A stretch of 64,000 nt of DNA from Polyangiaceae bacterium (GCA_016712345.1 JADJRH010000001.1:310001-374000); one strand, 5' to 3'; shown: positions 1 through 9,573, counted from the stretch's first letter. The notes: a model not told the origin generated them from the sequence alone. A program made the numbers and translations.

Positions 1-24
1 CAACACGCGCAACGCAACAACATT

Positions 25-1608
25 GTGTACACAACAGCCGCGCGGCGCAGCTTGGCTGCTCCGGTGATCTGTTCATTCCTGACTCTTGCATTCGCCGGTT
101 GCTCAAGCGTTGAGATTCAAACGCCGCCGCAAACTCCCGGCACACCCAACCAAACGCCCTCAACCGCGCCCACTCAAAAGAGCACGGCCGATGTTGTGGC
201 TGCCGCGTTGCCCGCGGTTGTGTTGCTGATCAACGAGCGCCCTGCCAAACCGGGTGCAGCACCGGTTATCACCTACGGCGCCGGCTTTTTGGCTCCGGGT
301 GGAATGGTGATCACCAGCCTGCACGTGGTGGACGGGGGGGGTAAGTTGTCAGCCATGTTGTACTCCCCGGGTAGAATGGGATTTTCACCCATGGACGGGG
401 GACTGGGTAGATTTCTTTTTGAAAACCAGGCCAATCTTGTTCCGGCCGAGCGCATTGCAGAAGACGGCGTAACCGACTTGGCGGTGGTTCGAGTATCAGC
501 CGACACATCTACCCTACCCTCCCTCGTATGGTCAAACGCTGAAGTTAGGCCGGGGGATAAAGTTCTCGCATTGGGCCACCCTCAAGAAACGGTGTGGTCG
601 TTCAGCGCCGGGGTGGTAGGTGCGTTGCAACATGGGATTTTGCAGCATGACGCCGTTGTTGGGCCCGGCAGTTCAGGTGGGCCGCTCCTCAACGAGCGGG
701 GAGAAGTGGTAGGAGTCAATGTGGCCCGCGTGGTGAATCAGCCGGCGGGTTTATCGTTTGCCAGACCTATAGGGATGGTTGCCTCCACGTTCAGCGATCA
801 TCGGGTCACCGCTCCACTTGACCAGTCAAGCCCCGAAAAAGCGGCTATTTCATGCTGGCGGGCTCAACAGCTTGCCCTACCTGAAACGGCCAACTGTTTT
901 GATTGGGACAATGAGTGGACTCTATTTGTAAAAAGCGCCGAGGAAGCGGAGCGTAACGCAGCAAGCTCTGACCTGAAACAAAAAATTCGCTCTTGTTTTT
1001 TGGGCCCTGCCAGCAAAGCGGGTTGGATCGCGGTAACGCGTGAAGAGGTCATTCATATTTTCGACCCTACCTACAAAGCGTGGAAGAACAACCCCAAACC
1101 TGACAAGCCGCCCGCAGAGTTGAGTACAACCACTCCAAATAAAACGGAAGCACCGGCTGCGACCCAGTCGTCGGGTGAGAAAAAAGCGGCGCCGTCCAGC
1201 GACTTTTTAACCGATTTCAACGATCCACAGCGACTCGCCGTTCGCCTCCGAAACGGGCTGCGAACAGAAGCGGTTCACATGGTCAACCCGCAACTCGCGT
1301 GGGTGGTGTTGGCATCGCGCTCGGCAAGTGGGGCCGTGGATCGGTTTACAGAATTATACTCCCTTGTACAAGGGAAATGGCTCCAGCGGTTGCATCCCAC
1401 ACCTGAAGAGGTCGCTTCTCTACCGTCAGACTACCCTGCCCCGCCCATGGTGTTTACCGACACGTTCAAGAAAAACACGGCGTGGGTAACCAAAAGAGCA
1501 AGCAGCATTGACCCGTGTCCACTCACCGCACCTGACAACCCGTCGGCCAAGATGGGCGGCGGCTCGGGAAGAGCCGTGCTTCGGTCGGGCTGGAGCACAG
1601 AGCAGTAG
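25..1608 (+). CDS. HtrA-like trypsin-fold serine protease lipoprotein
   Basis: Predicted envelope serine endopeptidase of the S1C/HtrA type. The N-terminus has an Arg pair (R7-R8), a hydrophobic stretch and a lipobox ending in Cys26, so a lipid-anchored protein is expected. A Pro/Thr-rich linker (about 32-52) leads to the protease domain (about 55-240). The triad is readable: His100 in TSLHVVDG, Asp151 in VTDLAVV and Ser217 in GPGSSGGPL. The last 280 residues match no domain I recognise; there is no clear PDZ domain, which classical HtrA/DegP proteins carry. The start used is a GTG that lies inside a GTGTACAC palindrome, with no Shine-Dalgarno; the frame stays open to base 1, so the true start could lie outside the window. 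Function as protease is well supported; substrate is unknown. Confidence 0.82.
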   Translation: MYTTAARRSLAAPVICSFLTLAFAGCSSVEIQTPPQTPGTPNQTPSTAPTQKSTADVVAAALPAVVLLINERPAKPGAAPVITYGAGFLAPGGMVITSLHVVDGGGKLSAMLYSPGRMGFSPMDGGLGRFLFENQANLVPAERIAEDGVTDLAVVRVSADTSTLPSLVWSNAEVRPGDKVLALGHPQETVWSFSAGVVGALQHGILQHDAVVGPGSSGGPLLNERGEVVGVNVARVVNQPAGLSFARPIGMVASTFSDHRVTAPLDQSSPEKAAISCWRAQQLALPETANCFDWDNEWTLFVKSAEEAERNAASSDLKQKIRSCFLGPASKAGWIAVTREEVIHIFDPTYKAWKNNPKPDKPPAELSTTTPNKTEAPAATQSSGEKKAAPSSDFLTDFNDPQRLAVRLRNGLRTEAVHMVNPQLAWVVLASRSASGAVDRFTELYSLVQGKWLQRLHPTPEEVASLPSDYPAPPMVFTDTFKKNTAWVTKRASSIDPCPLTAPDNPSAKMGGGSGRAVLRSGWSTEQ

Positions 1609-1647
1609 ACGCCGTCGCGCCGGCCCGCGCTGCATGGCTTTTTGCGT

Positions 1648-2964
1648 TTATAATACGCCGGCGCAACAGCCTGTACTGATTCCGCAGCCGGAGCTGATTT
1701 CGCACGTCTTGAGGGTCACGCCGTTTTTAGCGCACGAGCATGTAACGATCTCAGGATTGAGGTCACTCGGAAGGCATTGATCTACTACGAGCGAACCATC
1801 ACAAAACGCGGCGCATGTGCACCCGTCAAACCCTGAAACGCAGGGTAGATTTAAATTACACCCCGGGCCGTCGGGGGGCAGAGGCTCTTGTGTACACAAT
1901 CTGTGCGCGAGTTCCAACTCGGAACATGAACTGAGAAGCTCCGCGCAGGTTTCGCTGCTCGCCGCCGCTTGAGCCCGGCAAGCCATCAACGCGGCGGACT
2001 CAGCCGCACACGCTGAAACCACTTTTTCAAAACACTCAGGTTCGCACGCGGGTTCACCCAATTCTACCGGGCAATCCAACGCTTCTTTTGCTTTGCAAAA
2101 GGTTTGACAGTCGGCCTTTGGCCCCGGCGCAAATCGACAATCACCGTCGACGCACTCGGTTCCTGAAACGCACTCCGCGGTTGACGTGCAACTTGTCAGA
2201 CACCGATTGCCGGAGCACAGGTTGCCAGCACTGCACTCCACAACATCGGCGGCGCTGCACACCCCCGCGCCGTCACACTCAAACAATTGGAGGCTCATCA
2301 CCTCGACAAGCTGGTTTAAGCAGACTCCTCCGCACACAACGCCGGCGGGACGAGGACCAAAGTGACCGTCAAAACAGTCATACCCAAAACACGATCCTTC
2401 CAAAATCGGATCGTCATATAAGACAGTTTCAACAACGCCCAGCCCGTTACACTGGAGCAGACCGCAGTCGTTTGGTATTTGGTTGGCAATGGGTAGAGGC
2501 AAACCTGCCGGCGCCGGAGCCATGACACACTCCCCGGATGAACACGTCCACGAATGGCAAGGTGCCGCTGGGCCGCAGTCGGAACCGTCACCCTCGCACC
2601 CCACGCAGGCGCCGTTTCCATTGCATGTGAGCGCGAAGTCTACCCCGCAGGGCGAGCCTTGGGAAAGTGGGGTATGGAGCGGTTGACCTGACAGGCAGGT
2701 GTCCTCTGTACATGGCAATCCGTCGTCGGGAATGAGTGAATTGTCGGTCACAAATACGCAGCGATTTTCGTAGGAGCAAAACCCCCGAACACACGGATTA
2801 TCCGAACGACACATCCCATCGGAAACGCAAGTGGTATCGCTCTGAAAGGGCACGTCGAAAAGCTCTTCTATGGGCTGCTCTTCAAAAAAACAACCCACTG
2901 TTCCAACGCTCAGAGCGGCCGCAAGCGTACACAAGCGACCCCAAGAAAGGAAAAGAGTACGCAT
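1648..2964 (-). CDS. Cys-rich secreted lipoprotein, unknown function
   Basis: A 438-residue protein with a lipoprotein signal peptide (hydrophobic 10-24, lipobox TVGC with Cys25). The mature part is packed with cysteines, many in short C-x(3-9)-C units such as TECVDGDC and PCVSGFDGCTC, plus acidic and Gly-rich linkers. This layout is typical of disulfide-stabilised surface lipoproteins that are abundant in Myxococcota; no enzyme motif is seen. Its start lies 3 bp after the stop of the PEGA-domain gene at 2968-3978, so the two form one transcription unit, with this gene second. Function cannot be assigned. Confidence 0.75.
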   Translation of the reverse strand: MRTLFLSWGRLCTLAAALSVGTVGCFFEEQPIEELFDVPFQSDTTCVSDGMCRSDNPCVRGFCSYENRCVFVTDNSLIPDDGLPCTEDTCLSGQPLHTPLSQGSPCGVDFALTCNGNGACVGCEGDGSDCGPAAPCHSWTCSSGECVMAPAPAGLPLPIANQIPNDCGLLQCNGLGVVETVLYDDPILEGSCFGYDCFDGHFGPRPAGVVCGGVCLNQLVEVMSLQLFECDGAGVCSAADVVECSAGNLCSGNRCLTSCTSTAECVSGTECVDGDCRFAPGPKADCQTFCKAKEALDCPVELGEPACEPECFEKVVSACAAESAALMACRAQAAASSETCAELLSSCSELELAHRLCTQEPLPPDGPGCNLNLPCVSGFDGCTCAAFCDGSLVVDQCLPSDLNPEIVTCSCAKNGVTLKTCEISSGCGISTGCCAGVL

Positions 2965-2967
2965 GGG

Positions 2968-3978
2968 CTAGAACCTCACTGCAAAGGTGCCAAATCCGGG
3001 GCCCGCCGAAAATCCAACGAGAGGGGGCGGCTCTGCCGGTTTTTGTGGCTTTACGAACACAAGGAGGCCGACCGAAAGAAGGGACAGACTCCCTCCAATG
3101 AGAAACGAGGTCACCGACGCGTTGAGCAGATCTACCCGCCGCGTTTCAGTCTCCCGCGCTCGAAATTCAACCGAAGTCTCAACAAATCCGTACGAGCGGG
3201 CTTCTTCCCTCAAGTCGTTTAATCCCTCTCGGTTTGCTTCTGCGGTGACCAACGTTCCAATACCCACTCCAACAGCCAACACAGAGAGAATGCCTCCGGT
3301 AATCATCGCCGGATTTCGCCACGCAAACTTGGTTTCGCATGCAACTTTGACCGCATGATATTGCCCCATGACAGCAGTGACATCGGCAACGCCGAGGCAG
3401 TTCTTACCCTCGGCGCGAATGCGATGTTTGCCGGGGCTGACAATTTCTTCATCGTAGATGGGGGCCAGCCCCAAAGGCCTGTTATCGAGCTTTACTTCAG
3501 CGCCCCGCGTGGCGTTGATGGATATGACGGCCACGTGTTCTCGGGCCTTTTGATACTGCTCTCCGACATAACTGATAAACGCGGGTTGCACATTTTTGTC
3601 GGCCGTTGCCATGTATAGCTCTTGACGAAAAATGCGCGCCGCCGCCGCGTAGTCACCCAGTGCCAATTGCCGAAGAGCTTCGGCAACCGCTGCGTCATGC
3701 GGATTGGTCGGCGGGGGCGGCTCCACCGGGTTGTTTGAGCCCGCAGGCAAAGGGGGCTGCATTTCTGTTGACGCGCTTGGTAGAGCTTGGGTAGATGCGA
3801 GCGCTGAAGGTTGGGTAGACGGTGAGCCCGATGGGGTGGGAAGAGTTGGATGGGCCGTTGTTTGCCCCGGTGGAACGGGCAGTGGAACCTGCGCGCGCGC
3901 AGGGCGGTCGCTGAAAGCGCAGACTCCGATGCATAGGGCACTCCCAATTGCCGTGTAGCGCCGCATTTTGAAATTCAT
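2968..3978 (-). CDS. PEGA-domain exported/membrane protein
   Basis: N-terminal signal peptide (MRRYTAIGSA onward, cut predicted after RPARA) followed by a Pro/Ser/Thr-rich linker, then a short helical stretch resembling a TPR unit (AEALRQLALGDYAAAARIF). A PEGA-like beta domain follows (VISINATRGAEVKLDNRPLG ... SPGKHRIRAEG) and two hydrophobic membrane segments near the C-terminus (ITGGILSVLAVGVGIGTL; SFLIGGSLSLLSVGLLVF). PEGA domains are small beta-sandwiches common in surface proteins of this phylum, often with tandem TPRs. The start at 3978 (or 3966) is chosen because it places the signal peptide at the N-terminus; an upstream ATG at 4026 would add 16 polar residues. First gene of an operon with the Cys-rich lipoprotein (3-bp gap). 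Specific role unknown. Confidence 0.75.
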   Translation of the reverse strand: MNFKMRRYTAIGSALCIGVCAFSDRPARAQVPLPVPPGQTTAHPTLPTPSGSPSTQPSALASTQALPSASTEMQPPLPAGSNNPVEPPPPTNPHDAAVAEALRQLALGDYAAAARIFRQELYMATADKNVQPAFISYVGEQYQKAREHVAVISINATRGAEVKLDNRPLGLAPIYDEEIVSPGKHRIRAEGKNCLGVADVTAVMGQYHAVKVACETKFAWRNPAMITGGILSVLAVGVGIGTLVTAEANREGLNDLREEARSYGFVETSVEFRARETETRRVDLLNASVTSFLIGGSLSLLSVGLLVFVKPQKPAEPPPLVGFSAGPGFGTFAVRF

Positions 3979-4098
3979 TGGGATAACTGGGTAGCAGGTT
4001 TTGTGCCTCACGTCGGTGCTTATCAAGTTTCAACGCACGGCGGTTTCCATGACGCTCGTTTGCGCTGCAAAATTGCGCGGCGCCCCAACGGGCAGGCA

Positions 4099-4144
4099 AT
4101 GACAATCGTGCCCGCGACCTACCTACCCCATGACAATTGTGCCC
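4099..4144. promoter_or_regulatory. Pair of direct repeats upstream of PEGA operon
   Basis: The 15-mer ATGACAAT(C/T)GTGCCC occurs at 4099-4113 and again at 4130-4144, 31 bp start to start, about three helical turns. It sits 120-166 bp upstream of the PEGA gene start and just past the end of the SGNH hydrolase gene. The spacing suits two copies of a regulator binding on the same face of the helix. This is a candidate operator only; no regulator is known. Confidence 0.35.
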
Positions 4145-4195
4145 TGCAATCCGTCACACGACGAAAACGCAACACCGGTGAGCCGTTCCAACAGT

Positions 4196-5422
4196 CTATA
4201 ACAATTTTCTCAAATGTTCGGCAATGCGATTGGCAATCAGATCGGCACCACGCGTTCCAAAGTGGCAGTCATCGTAAAAAATCGACGTATCACGCGGCAC
4301 CAGTTCAGCCAAATCAATACAATTGAGTGAGCGCTCTTTGCACACATCCAAAAGGGTTTGATTAAATTTCACCATCGCTTCCGCGAGAGCACCGGGAGAA
4401 TAGTAGTCGTGCCCCGGTTCACGCTGAAACTGCCCAACTCCACCCATCCAAAAAAGGGCTTTTTCCTCCGCCGACGAGTCTTTTTTCCAGAGCGTTGGCT
4501 GGGTTAAAAAAACGAGTTTTACAGATTTTTGAGCAGCGAGGTCGACAATAGTGAGCAGGTTTTGACGGTAGACCGAGAGCGGTCCCGAGAGGTCGGGTAG
4601 ATTTTCTAGAATTTGGCCTGCCTTCTGGCGATGCCCTCTCCATATACCCACAATCTTCCCCGAATCATCCTGAGCAAAAGTGGATTTGCCCGCATCGCCC
4701 TTGAGTTGTTTGACAAGATTGTAGAGTTGGAGGCGAGCGAAAAAGGGTGCTTTCGCCTTCCACGCGGAGTCTACCTCAGTAGGGACCACCCAAAAAGCGC
4801 GACGCACCGCTTCTTCATTGTCGCCGGGTGAAAGATCCACCGAAGCGGGTTTGTAGGTTTCAGGCTGCCCGAGTGCCGCCACCAAATCGTTGATTCCAAC
4901 GAGCAACACCGCCATGTCCATTTTGGGTAGGTCGCCCAGGAGGTATTTGGTTTGAAGAACATGGTCGCCGCTGTTCATACCCGAGCGGCCGGCGTTACCT
5001 ACCCATACAGTCTTACCACTTGGTGTGGTACCGAGGAGCGCCATGAGACGCGCTGTCCATGTGGTAGAATCGTCGTGATAAAGGCATTCGGTTGTGCTGC
5101 CGCCCAGAGCGAGGATCCGATATGAATCGTTCACTTCAGGTAGTTCCGGACCTCGAAGGCCAAGAGAATTTACCGAGAAGTGGGCCTTTTCAGGCAAACC
5201 GGGAAGCAATTTTGCATCCGGGTGAAACTCGTGCCGAAGGTTGGGCATCCAAACGCGATAGGCAGATCGTTTGGGGGCGACGGCACGAAGGGCCACTTCT
5301 GCGACAAAGAGGGCCAAAAACAGGCTGCCGCACAACACAATCAGTCGAAACAAAAGGGGCGGCCGACGATGCGCATGCTCAGGCGATTTGGCGGGGGACT
5401 GCACGTTGGAAAGGGGGCTCAA
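4196..5422 (-). CDS. Membrane-anchored SGNH/GDSL-type hydrolase
   Basis: A 408-residue protein with one N-terminal membrane segment (about 22-45) and an SGNH-hydrolase fold outside. Blocks are visible in order: nucleophile Ser109 in LALGGSTTE, the Gly block in VGNAGRSGMNS (about 142-151), the Asn block GIND with Asn178, and the catalytic pair Asp384-x-x-His387 in YDDCHF. SGNH enzymes are esterases/lipases, and membrane-anchored ones often act on acetyl groups of polysaccharides. Here the substrate is unknown; acyl-ester hydrolysis at the cell envelope is the inference. It is a lone gene on the minus strand, with a 170-bp gap before the PEGA operon. Confidence 0.8.
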   Translation of the reverse strand: MSPLSNVQSPAKSPEHAHRRPPLLFRLIVLCGSLFLALFVAEVALRAVAPKRSAYRVWMPNLRHEFHPDAKLLPGLPEKAHFSVNSLGLRGPELPEVNDSYRILALGGSTTECLYHDDSTTWTARLMALLGTTPSGKTVWVGNAGRSGMNSGDHVLQTKYLLGDLPKMDMAVLLVGINDLVAALGQPETYKPASVDLSPGDNEEAVRRAFWVVPTEVDSAWKAKAPFFARLQLYNLVKQLKGDAGKSTFAQDDSGKIVGIWRGHRQKAGQILENLPDLSGPLSVYRQNLLTIVDLAAQKSVKLVFLTQPTLWKKDSSAEEKALFWMGGVGQFQREPGHDYYSPGALAEAMVKFNQTLLDVCKERSLNCIDLAELVPRDTSIFYDDCHFGTRGADLIANRIAEHLRKLL

Positions 5423-6101
5423 ATCGTCTCTCCATTGCCGCTCCCACGAGGGCGCGTCAACGCATTTCGCGCTTCGCGGCCCCCATTCAACGAGAGGGTA
5501 AACTTCAGCCGCCTCGCAATGACTTGAGACGTCTCGATTCCCGACACGTCGTCATCAACACGGAGTTCCGCAGCGGCGCATGCGCCTCATTCGAACGGCG
5601 AGTATCTCGTTGCGGTTGAGTTGTCGATGCAGCAGAAAAGAGCCCGTTCTGGGAGGTCCGGCGACTTGAGATGTCCATCACGTCGCCATCCACCGGTCTC
5701 GCCGGTCTCTCGTTTTCGTCGTGGCTGCGCTCGCCACAGAACTCCATCTGGAGAACCCGACGCGCCACGCTGTTCGCTTTTCCGCTTGGCGACGGGCAAG
5801 GGTGTCCCAAACGTCTCGACAAGACTGGATCCGTGCCTTGCAGAACGTTCCGCTAAAGGGAAGTTACCTAGGAGGCACGGAGATCACGGAGTTCCACGGA
5901 GTTTTTTTGTATTTGGGGCTGCAATAGGCTTGCATCAGCTAGACAAAAACTTGTCAGGTTTGAGATCGCGGATGATGTGTACCCATTGCAGCCAAAGAAA
6001 CAAAAACCTCCGTGTTCCTCCGTGTCCTCCCGGTGGTGAAGAGACGTTCCTGATGGCGCTACGTGTCCGGCCGTTGCGGGGCGGTTTGCGTGACCGTTGA
6101 G
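5423..6101. other. Non-coding interval of 679 bp
   Basis: No gene is supported. Open frames of 60-160 codons exist on both strands but show no signal peptide, domain or consistent codon use. Visible structure: a perfect palindrome GAGACGTCTC at 5526-5535, and a long imperfect inverted-repeat element at 5870-6032 (listed separately). The rest is GC-rich with short repeated words such as CGCCGGTCTC and nothing I can name. Confidence 0.6.
5870..6032. repeat. Inverted-repeat element with CACGGAG/CTCCGTG arms
   Basis: The left arm (5870-5928) has three CACGGAG-like units, a T-run and then GGGGCTGCAATAGG. The right arm (5981-6032) is the imperfect reverse complement, with CCCATTGCAGCC, an A-run and two CTCCGTG units. 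Arms of about 50 bp flank a 52-bp loop that holds a small hairpin (GACAA-aaac-TTGTC, 5942-5955). The arrangement fits a MITE-like or REP-like element, or a structured RNA. Words of the type CACGGAG/CACAGAG repeated in intergenic DNA are, from general knowledge, seen in many environmental bacterial genomes; their role is not established. Confidence 0.6.
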
Positions 6102-8564
6102 TCAGGTTGTTTTTGGCGGTTCTACCGAAGCGGATTTGGCAGTTTGGTCGGCACTTTTTGAAGCTTCGCCCAATGCAAGGCGCCGTTCGGCAAAAGCTAT
6201 CAGGGCTTGCTCCACTTTGTGGTTGACAGTCCCTTCAGGGAATTGGCCGTCAACATTGCGCTCACCCGCAACAAGCCCTGTGAGAAGCTCCATGGCCTGG
6301 TCAACCGTTTCAATGGGGTAGATCGCAAAAAGGCCCTTTTCAACGGCCTCCACAACATCGCGCCGGAGCATTAAGTGGCGAACGTTTGATTGAGGGATGA
6401 GTACACCCTCTTCACCGGTCATCCCACGCGCGCGACACACGTCAAAAAAGCCCTCTATTTTCTCGTTTACCCCGCCGATGGCCTGCACCTGACCATGTTG
6501 GTTGACCGAACCTGTCATGGCGAGAGATTGTCTGAGAGGCACCTGACTTAGCGCTGAAAGGAGTACACACAACTCGGCGCATGACGCGCTGTCCCCTTCA
6601 ACAAGGCCGTATGTTTGCTCAAACACAACGGAGGCATCGAGCGAGAGGGGATGGTTGAGAGCATACCTCCCTCCCAAGAAACCTGACAGAATAAACACCC
6701 CCTTGGAGTGAATGGGGCCGGACAATTCAGCCTCCCTCTCAATATCCACCACCTGACCTTTGCCCAGTCTTACCCTTGCTGTAATGCGCGACGGCCTGCC
6801 AAATGACGTTTTTCCGCTTGTGAGCACGGCCAATCCGTTCATTTGACCTACCTTGGTTCCGGCGGTGTCAATAAGGTAGGTACCCCGTGTGATCTCTTCA
6901 AGAACGCGTTCGCGAATGCGTCCCGCCCTGGTTTCTTGAGCCAAGATGGCTCGCTCCACGTCGGCGCCTGAAACGACAGCGGAGTTTCGGTCTGAAGCCG
7001 AATAGTCAGACTCGCGCAGCAAGTCATGAAGCTCGCCCATGTGAGCAGCCAGCTTTTCGGAGTTTCCGGCGAGGCGCGCCGCATGGTCGAGAATGCGGGC
7101 CACCCCGTTTTTATCAATCGGTTTCATCCCCTCTTTTGCAACAAATGCGGCAATCATGCGCGCGTAGGCGAGCGAAGAATCACCGTTGCGATCCACATCG
7201 TCTTCAAAGTCGACAGCCACCTTGAAAAGGCCGTGAAAGTCGGGGTCAAGTTGAAGGAAAAGGTTGTATAGTTCACGCTCGCCGAGAAGCACCACTTTGA
7301 TATCAAGGGGGATCGGCTCCGGTTCAAGCGAAAGGGTGCTGACGAGATTGAGCATTTGACCGAGTGACTCAACTCGAATTTCTTTGGCCAAAAGCGCTCG
7401 TTTTAAACCTTCCCAAGCGTAGGGTTCGCGCACCAGATTGCGAGCATCCAGAAGAAGGTAGCCTCCATTGGCCCTGTGGAGCGCTCCGGGTTTAATGAGG
7501 CTTGTATCGGTAATCAGAGCGCCGAGTTGAGAGAGGTGTTCTACCCTTCCCACGAGCTTTTGAAACGTGGGATGATTTTCGTAAACTACCGGGGCGCCCT
7601 TGGTTTCACTGTGGTCAATAAGGAGGTTGACTTGATACCTTCTGAATCGAGCCCCGGAGCGAAATGGTGAGAGATCCCCCAAGTCAATTCCGGGGCCTTC
7701 TTTTGCCTCTTCAGGTTTTAAAAAGTCTTCCACATTGTCGAGAACGTCGTTTTCCAGAGCGTGCAGATAGGTAAGGATATTTTTTTGATCTGCCCATTTG
7801 GTGTTGAGTGCCCCAATTAAATGCCCCGTTCGCGCGGCCGCCACTTCTCGAACCAATTTGCGAACGCGCTCGCGAGCCTCTTTTTCAAGGCGGGGAACCT
7901 CTTCAAGAACGTCACGCAGCTCGTTTTGAAGCTGCTCCATGGAGGTTAAAAATTGGAGCCGCTTCTCGTCGGGCAGTTTTTCAAACTCATCGGGAGCTAT
8001 AATTTCACCCAGGTGAACAGGGGCGAGCGCGAGGCCCGAAGGTGTTCGAACAATGGCAACACTGGCTTCTGTTGCCCGCTCTTCAAGGACGCTGAGTTTG
8101 GCCTTGTGTCGGGCTTTCAGGTCGGTTTCTATACTTTCTTTGCCCTTGCGAAACTCGTCGGTTTCAAACGCCGCGGGCAGCACCGTGCGAAGTTCTTCAA
8201 CAAGATGTTTGATGTCATTTCTAAAAATCAGACCCTTGCCGGGCGGAAGAAGCAACGCGCTCGGTTCGTGGGGATGGTCAAACCGGTGAACATAACAAAC
8301 ATCGCTTGGAACAACGCCTGTTTTGGCCGTGCGTTCTATAAAGGCGCGCACGAAAGTATGTTTGCCCGCGCCCGACGGGCCCATGGCAAACATGTTAAAA
8401 CCGTCGCGGCGAATGCCCACGCCAAAGCGAACCGCCTCTTCGGCACGGGCCTGACCAATGGCATCGTGAAGCGGTTCCAGCTCGGCGGTTGTATTAAACT
8501 TGAAACCACTGGGATCGCAGCGGCGGCATAGCTCAGCGGCGGAAAGCGGGGCGGGCGGGCTCAT
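6102..8564 (-). CDS. LonH/YcbZ-type ATP-dependent Lon-family protease
   Basis: An 820-residue AAA+ protease of the cytosolic Lon-like branch exemplified by E. coli YcbZ (LonH). The N-terminal ATPase part starts with a P-loop GPSGAGKHT at 62-70; a long helical insert (about 140-270, with clear coiled-coil character) follows, then the second half of the ATPase module. The C-terminal Lon proteolytic domain carries the Ser-Lys dyad: Ser659 in EGDSAS and Lys702 in GGVNEKIEG. It lacks the N-terminal substrate-binding domain of canonical LonA. Expected to degrade or remodel cytosolic proteins; targets are unknown. It is a single minus-strand gene. Start ATG at 8564 has no strong Shine-Dalgarno but gives the family N-terminus. 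Confidence 0.9.
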   Translation of the reverse strand: MSPPAPLSAAELCRRCDPSGFKFNTTAELEPLHDAIGQARAEEAVRFGVGIRRDGFNMFAMGPSGAGKHTFVRAFIERTAKTGVVPSDVCYVHRFDHPHEPSALLLPPGKGLIFRNDIKHLVEELRTVLPAAFETDEFRKGKESIETDLKARHKAKLSVLEERATEASVAIVRTPSGLALAPVHLGEIIAPDEFEKLPDEKRLQFLTSMEQLQNELRDVLEEVPRLEKEARERVRKLVREVAAARTGHLIGALNTKWADQKNILTYLHALENDVLDNVEDFLKPEEAKEGPGIDLGDLSPFRSGARFRRYQVNLLIDHSETKGAPVVYENHPTFQKLVGRVEHLSQLGALITDTSLIKPGALHRANGGYLLLDARNLVREPYAWEGLKRALLAKEIRVESLGQMLNLVSTLSLEPEPIPLDIKVVLLGERELYNLFLQLDPDFHGLFKVAVDFEDDVDRNGDSSLAYARMIAAFVAKEGMKPIDKNGVARILDHAARLAGNSEKLAAHMGELHDLLRESDYSASDRNSAVVSGADVERAILAQETRAGRIRERVLEEITRGTYLIDTAGTKVGQMNGLAVLTSGKTSFGRPSRITARVRLGKGQVVDIEREAELSGPIHSKGVFILSGFLGGRYALNHPLSLDASVVFEQTYGLVEGDSASCAELCVLLSALSQVPLRQSLAMTGSVNQHGQVQAIGGVNEKIEGFFDVCRARGMTGEEGVLIPQSNVRHLMLRRDVVEAVEKGLFAIYPIETVDQAMELLTGLVAGERNVDGQFPEGTVNHKVEQALIAFAERRLALGEASKSADQTAKSASVEPPKTT

Positions 8565-8615
8565 TGCGCGCGATGGTAGCTTGGTTGAGCCTCACGTTTC
8601 AATGGGTGAACGTTG

Positions 8616-9521
8616 TTATGCAGAGGGAACAGACCGCAATGTTGCTCGGGCTGTTTCAACCAACGCACCCACGGCTGGATGGCGAATGCGGCGCTCGGGC
8701 GAAATGGCGTAATAACGTTCACGCACGCCTTCAACCGGGCCGAGACAATGCGCTCGATGGGCTTCTTCGACCTCTGTTTTGAGCGCTTCTCGGACAGGAA
8801 ATATGCCCACGCCGTTGCCGCCGAATACTCTAAGCATTCCAGCGTCGTCGATCTCCGCCAACACTCGAACGTGAATGCCCCGATCTGCAAAAAACCTGTC
8901 GAGCGCTCTACGAAGTGCACCCCCCAACGGCAGCACAAAAGGCGCACCTTGGAGCGACTCAGGGAAGGCCCCACCGTATTTGCGAACGAGCTTGGCGGTG
9001 CCGTAAAGCAAAACGGAAGACTCCCCAAGCACGTGGGCGTGTAACCGAAACGCCGATGCCTGTGGAGGAGTGTCGGCCAACACAACGTGCAGACGCCCGG
9101 TAGCGAGTTCTTCAAGCAGGCGGGCCTGGTTGTCTTGACGGAGTTGAACGAGAGTTTCAGGGGCCACTTTAAGGGCCGGTTCAACAAGCCGATACGCGAC
9201 TGTTTTGGGAAGGCCGCTGACAATACCAACTCGAAAAACGGATCGGGAGGAGCCGGCCTGCCCGCGCGCCACGTCAAGCAACTCATGACCGATGCGAAAA
9301 ATTTCTTCGGCGTAAGCAGCCACTTGGAGCCCAAGAGGGGTGGGCACCAAACTGCGCCCGCCCCGTTGAAAAAGCTCCCCACCCAAAAATTGTTCAAGCT
9401 GTTTTAGTTGGGTGCTCAGGGTGGAGTGGCTCAAACGCAGGTGGCGCGCAGCGGGCGCCACGCCTTCGTGTCGAAGAATCATCCAGAAGTAGTAAAGGTG
9501 CTGGTAGTTGAGCGATTCCAT
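8616..9521 (-). CDS. NhaR-like LysR-family transcriptional regulator
   Basis: LysR-type regulator: N-terminal winged helix-turn-helix (NYQHLYYFWM ... STLSTQLKQLEQFLGGELFQR, about 5-60) and a two-lobed effector domain (about 90-300). The opening words NYQHLYYFW and the length match NhaR, the Na+-responsive LysR activator of Na+/H+ antiporters. The neighbour upstream on the same strand is an NhaD-like antiporter (9764-11092), which supports a role in Na+ or pH homeostasis; this link is inference. ATG 9521 is preferred over an upstream GTG at 9542 because it matches the family N-terminus. A LysR-type palindrome lies just upstream (9555-9573), suggesting autoregulation. Confidence 0.83.
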   Translation of the reverse strand: MESLNYQHLYYFWMILRHEGVAPAARHLRLSHSTLSTQLKQLEQFLGGELFQRGGRSLVPTPLGLQVAAYAEEIFRIGHELLDVARGQAGSSRSVFRVGIVSGLPKTVAYRLVEPALKVAPETLVQLRQDNQARLLEELATGRLHVVLADTPPQASAFRLHAHVLGESSVLLYGTAKLVRKYGGAFPESLQGAPFVLPLGGALRRALDRFFADRGIHVRVLAEIDDAGMLRVFGGNGVGIFPVREALKTEVEEAHRAHCLGPVEGVRERYYAISPERRIRHPAVGALVETARATLRSVPSA

Positions 9522-9554
9522 GTCTTTTTGAGGGTGACACACTCTGTCGTTTTT

Positions 9555-9573
9555 TTCGACATGTATCGTCGAA
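9555..9573. promoter_or_regulatory. LysR-type palindrome upstream of NhaR-like gene
   Basis: TTCGAC-N7-GTCGAA is a perfect 6+6 inverted repeat that contains the T-N11-A core typical of LysR boxes. It lies 34 bp upstream of the regulator's ATG at 9521. LysR regulators usually bind such sites near their own promoter, so autoregulation is the likely use. Confidence 0.45.

Noticed and set aside
5621..6100. 159-codon open frame across the CACGGAG inverted repeat
   Set aside because: Runs through both repeat arms and is Arg/Ser/Cys-rich; a gene through a hairpin with no motif is not supported.
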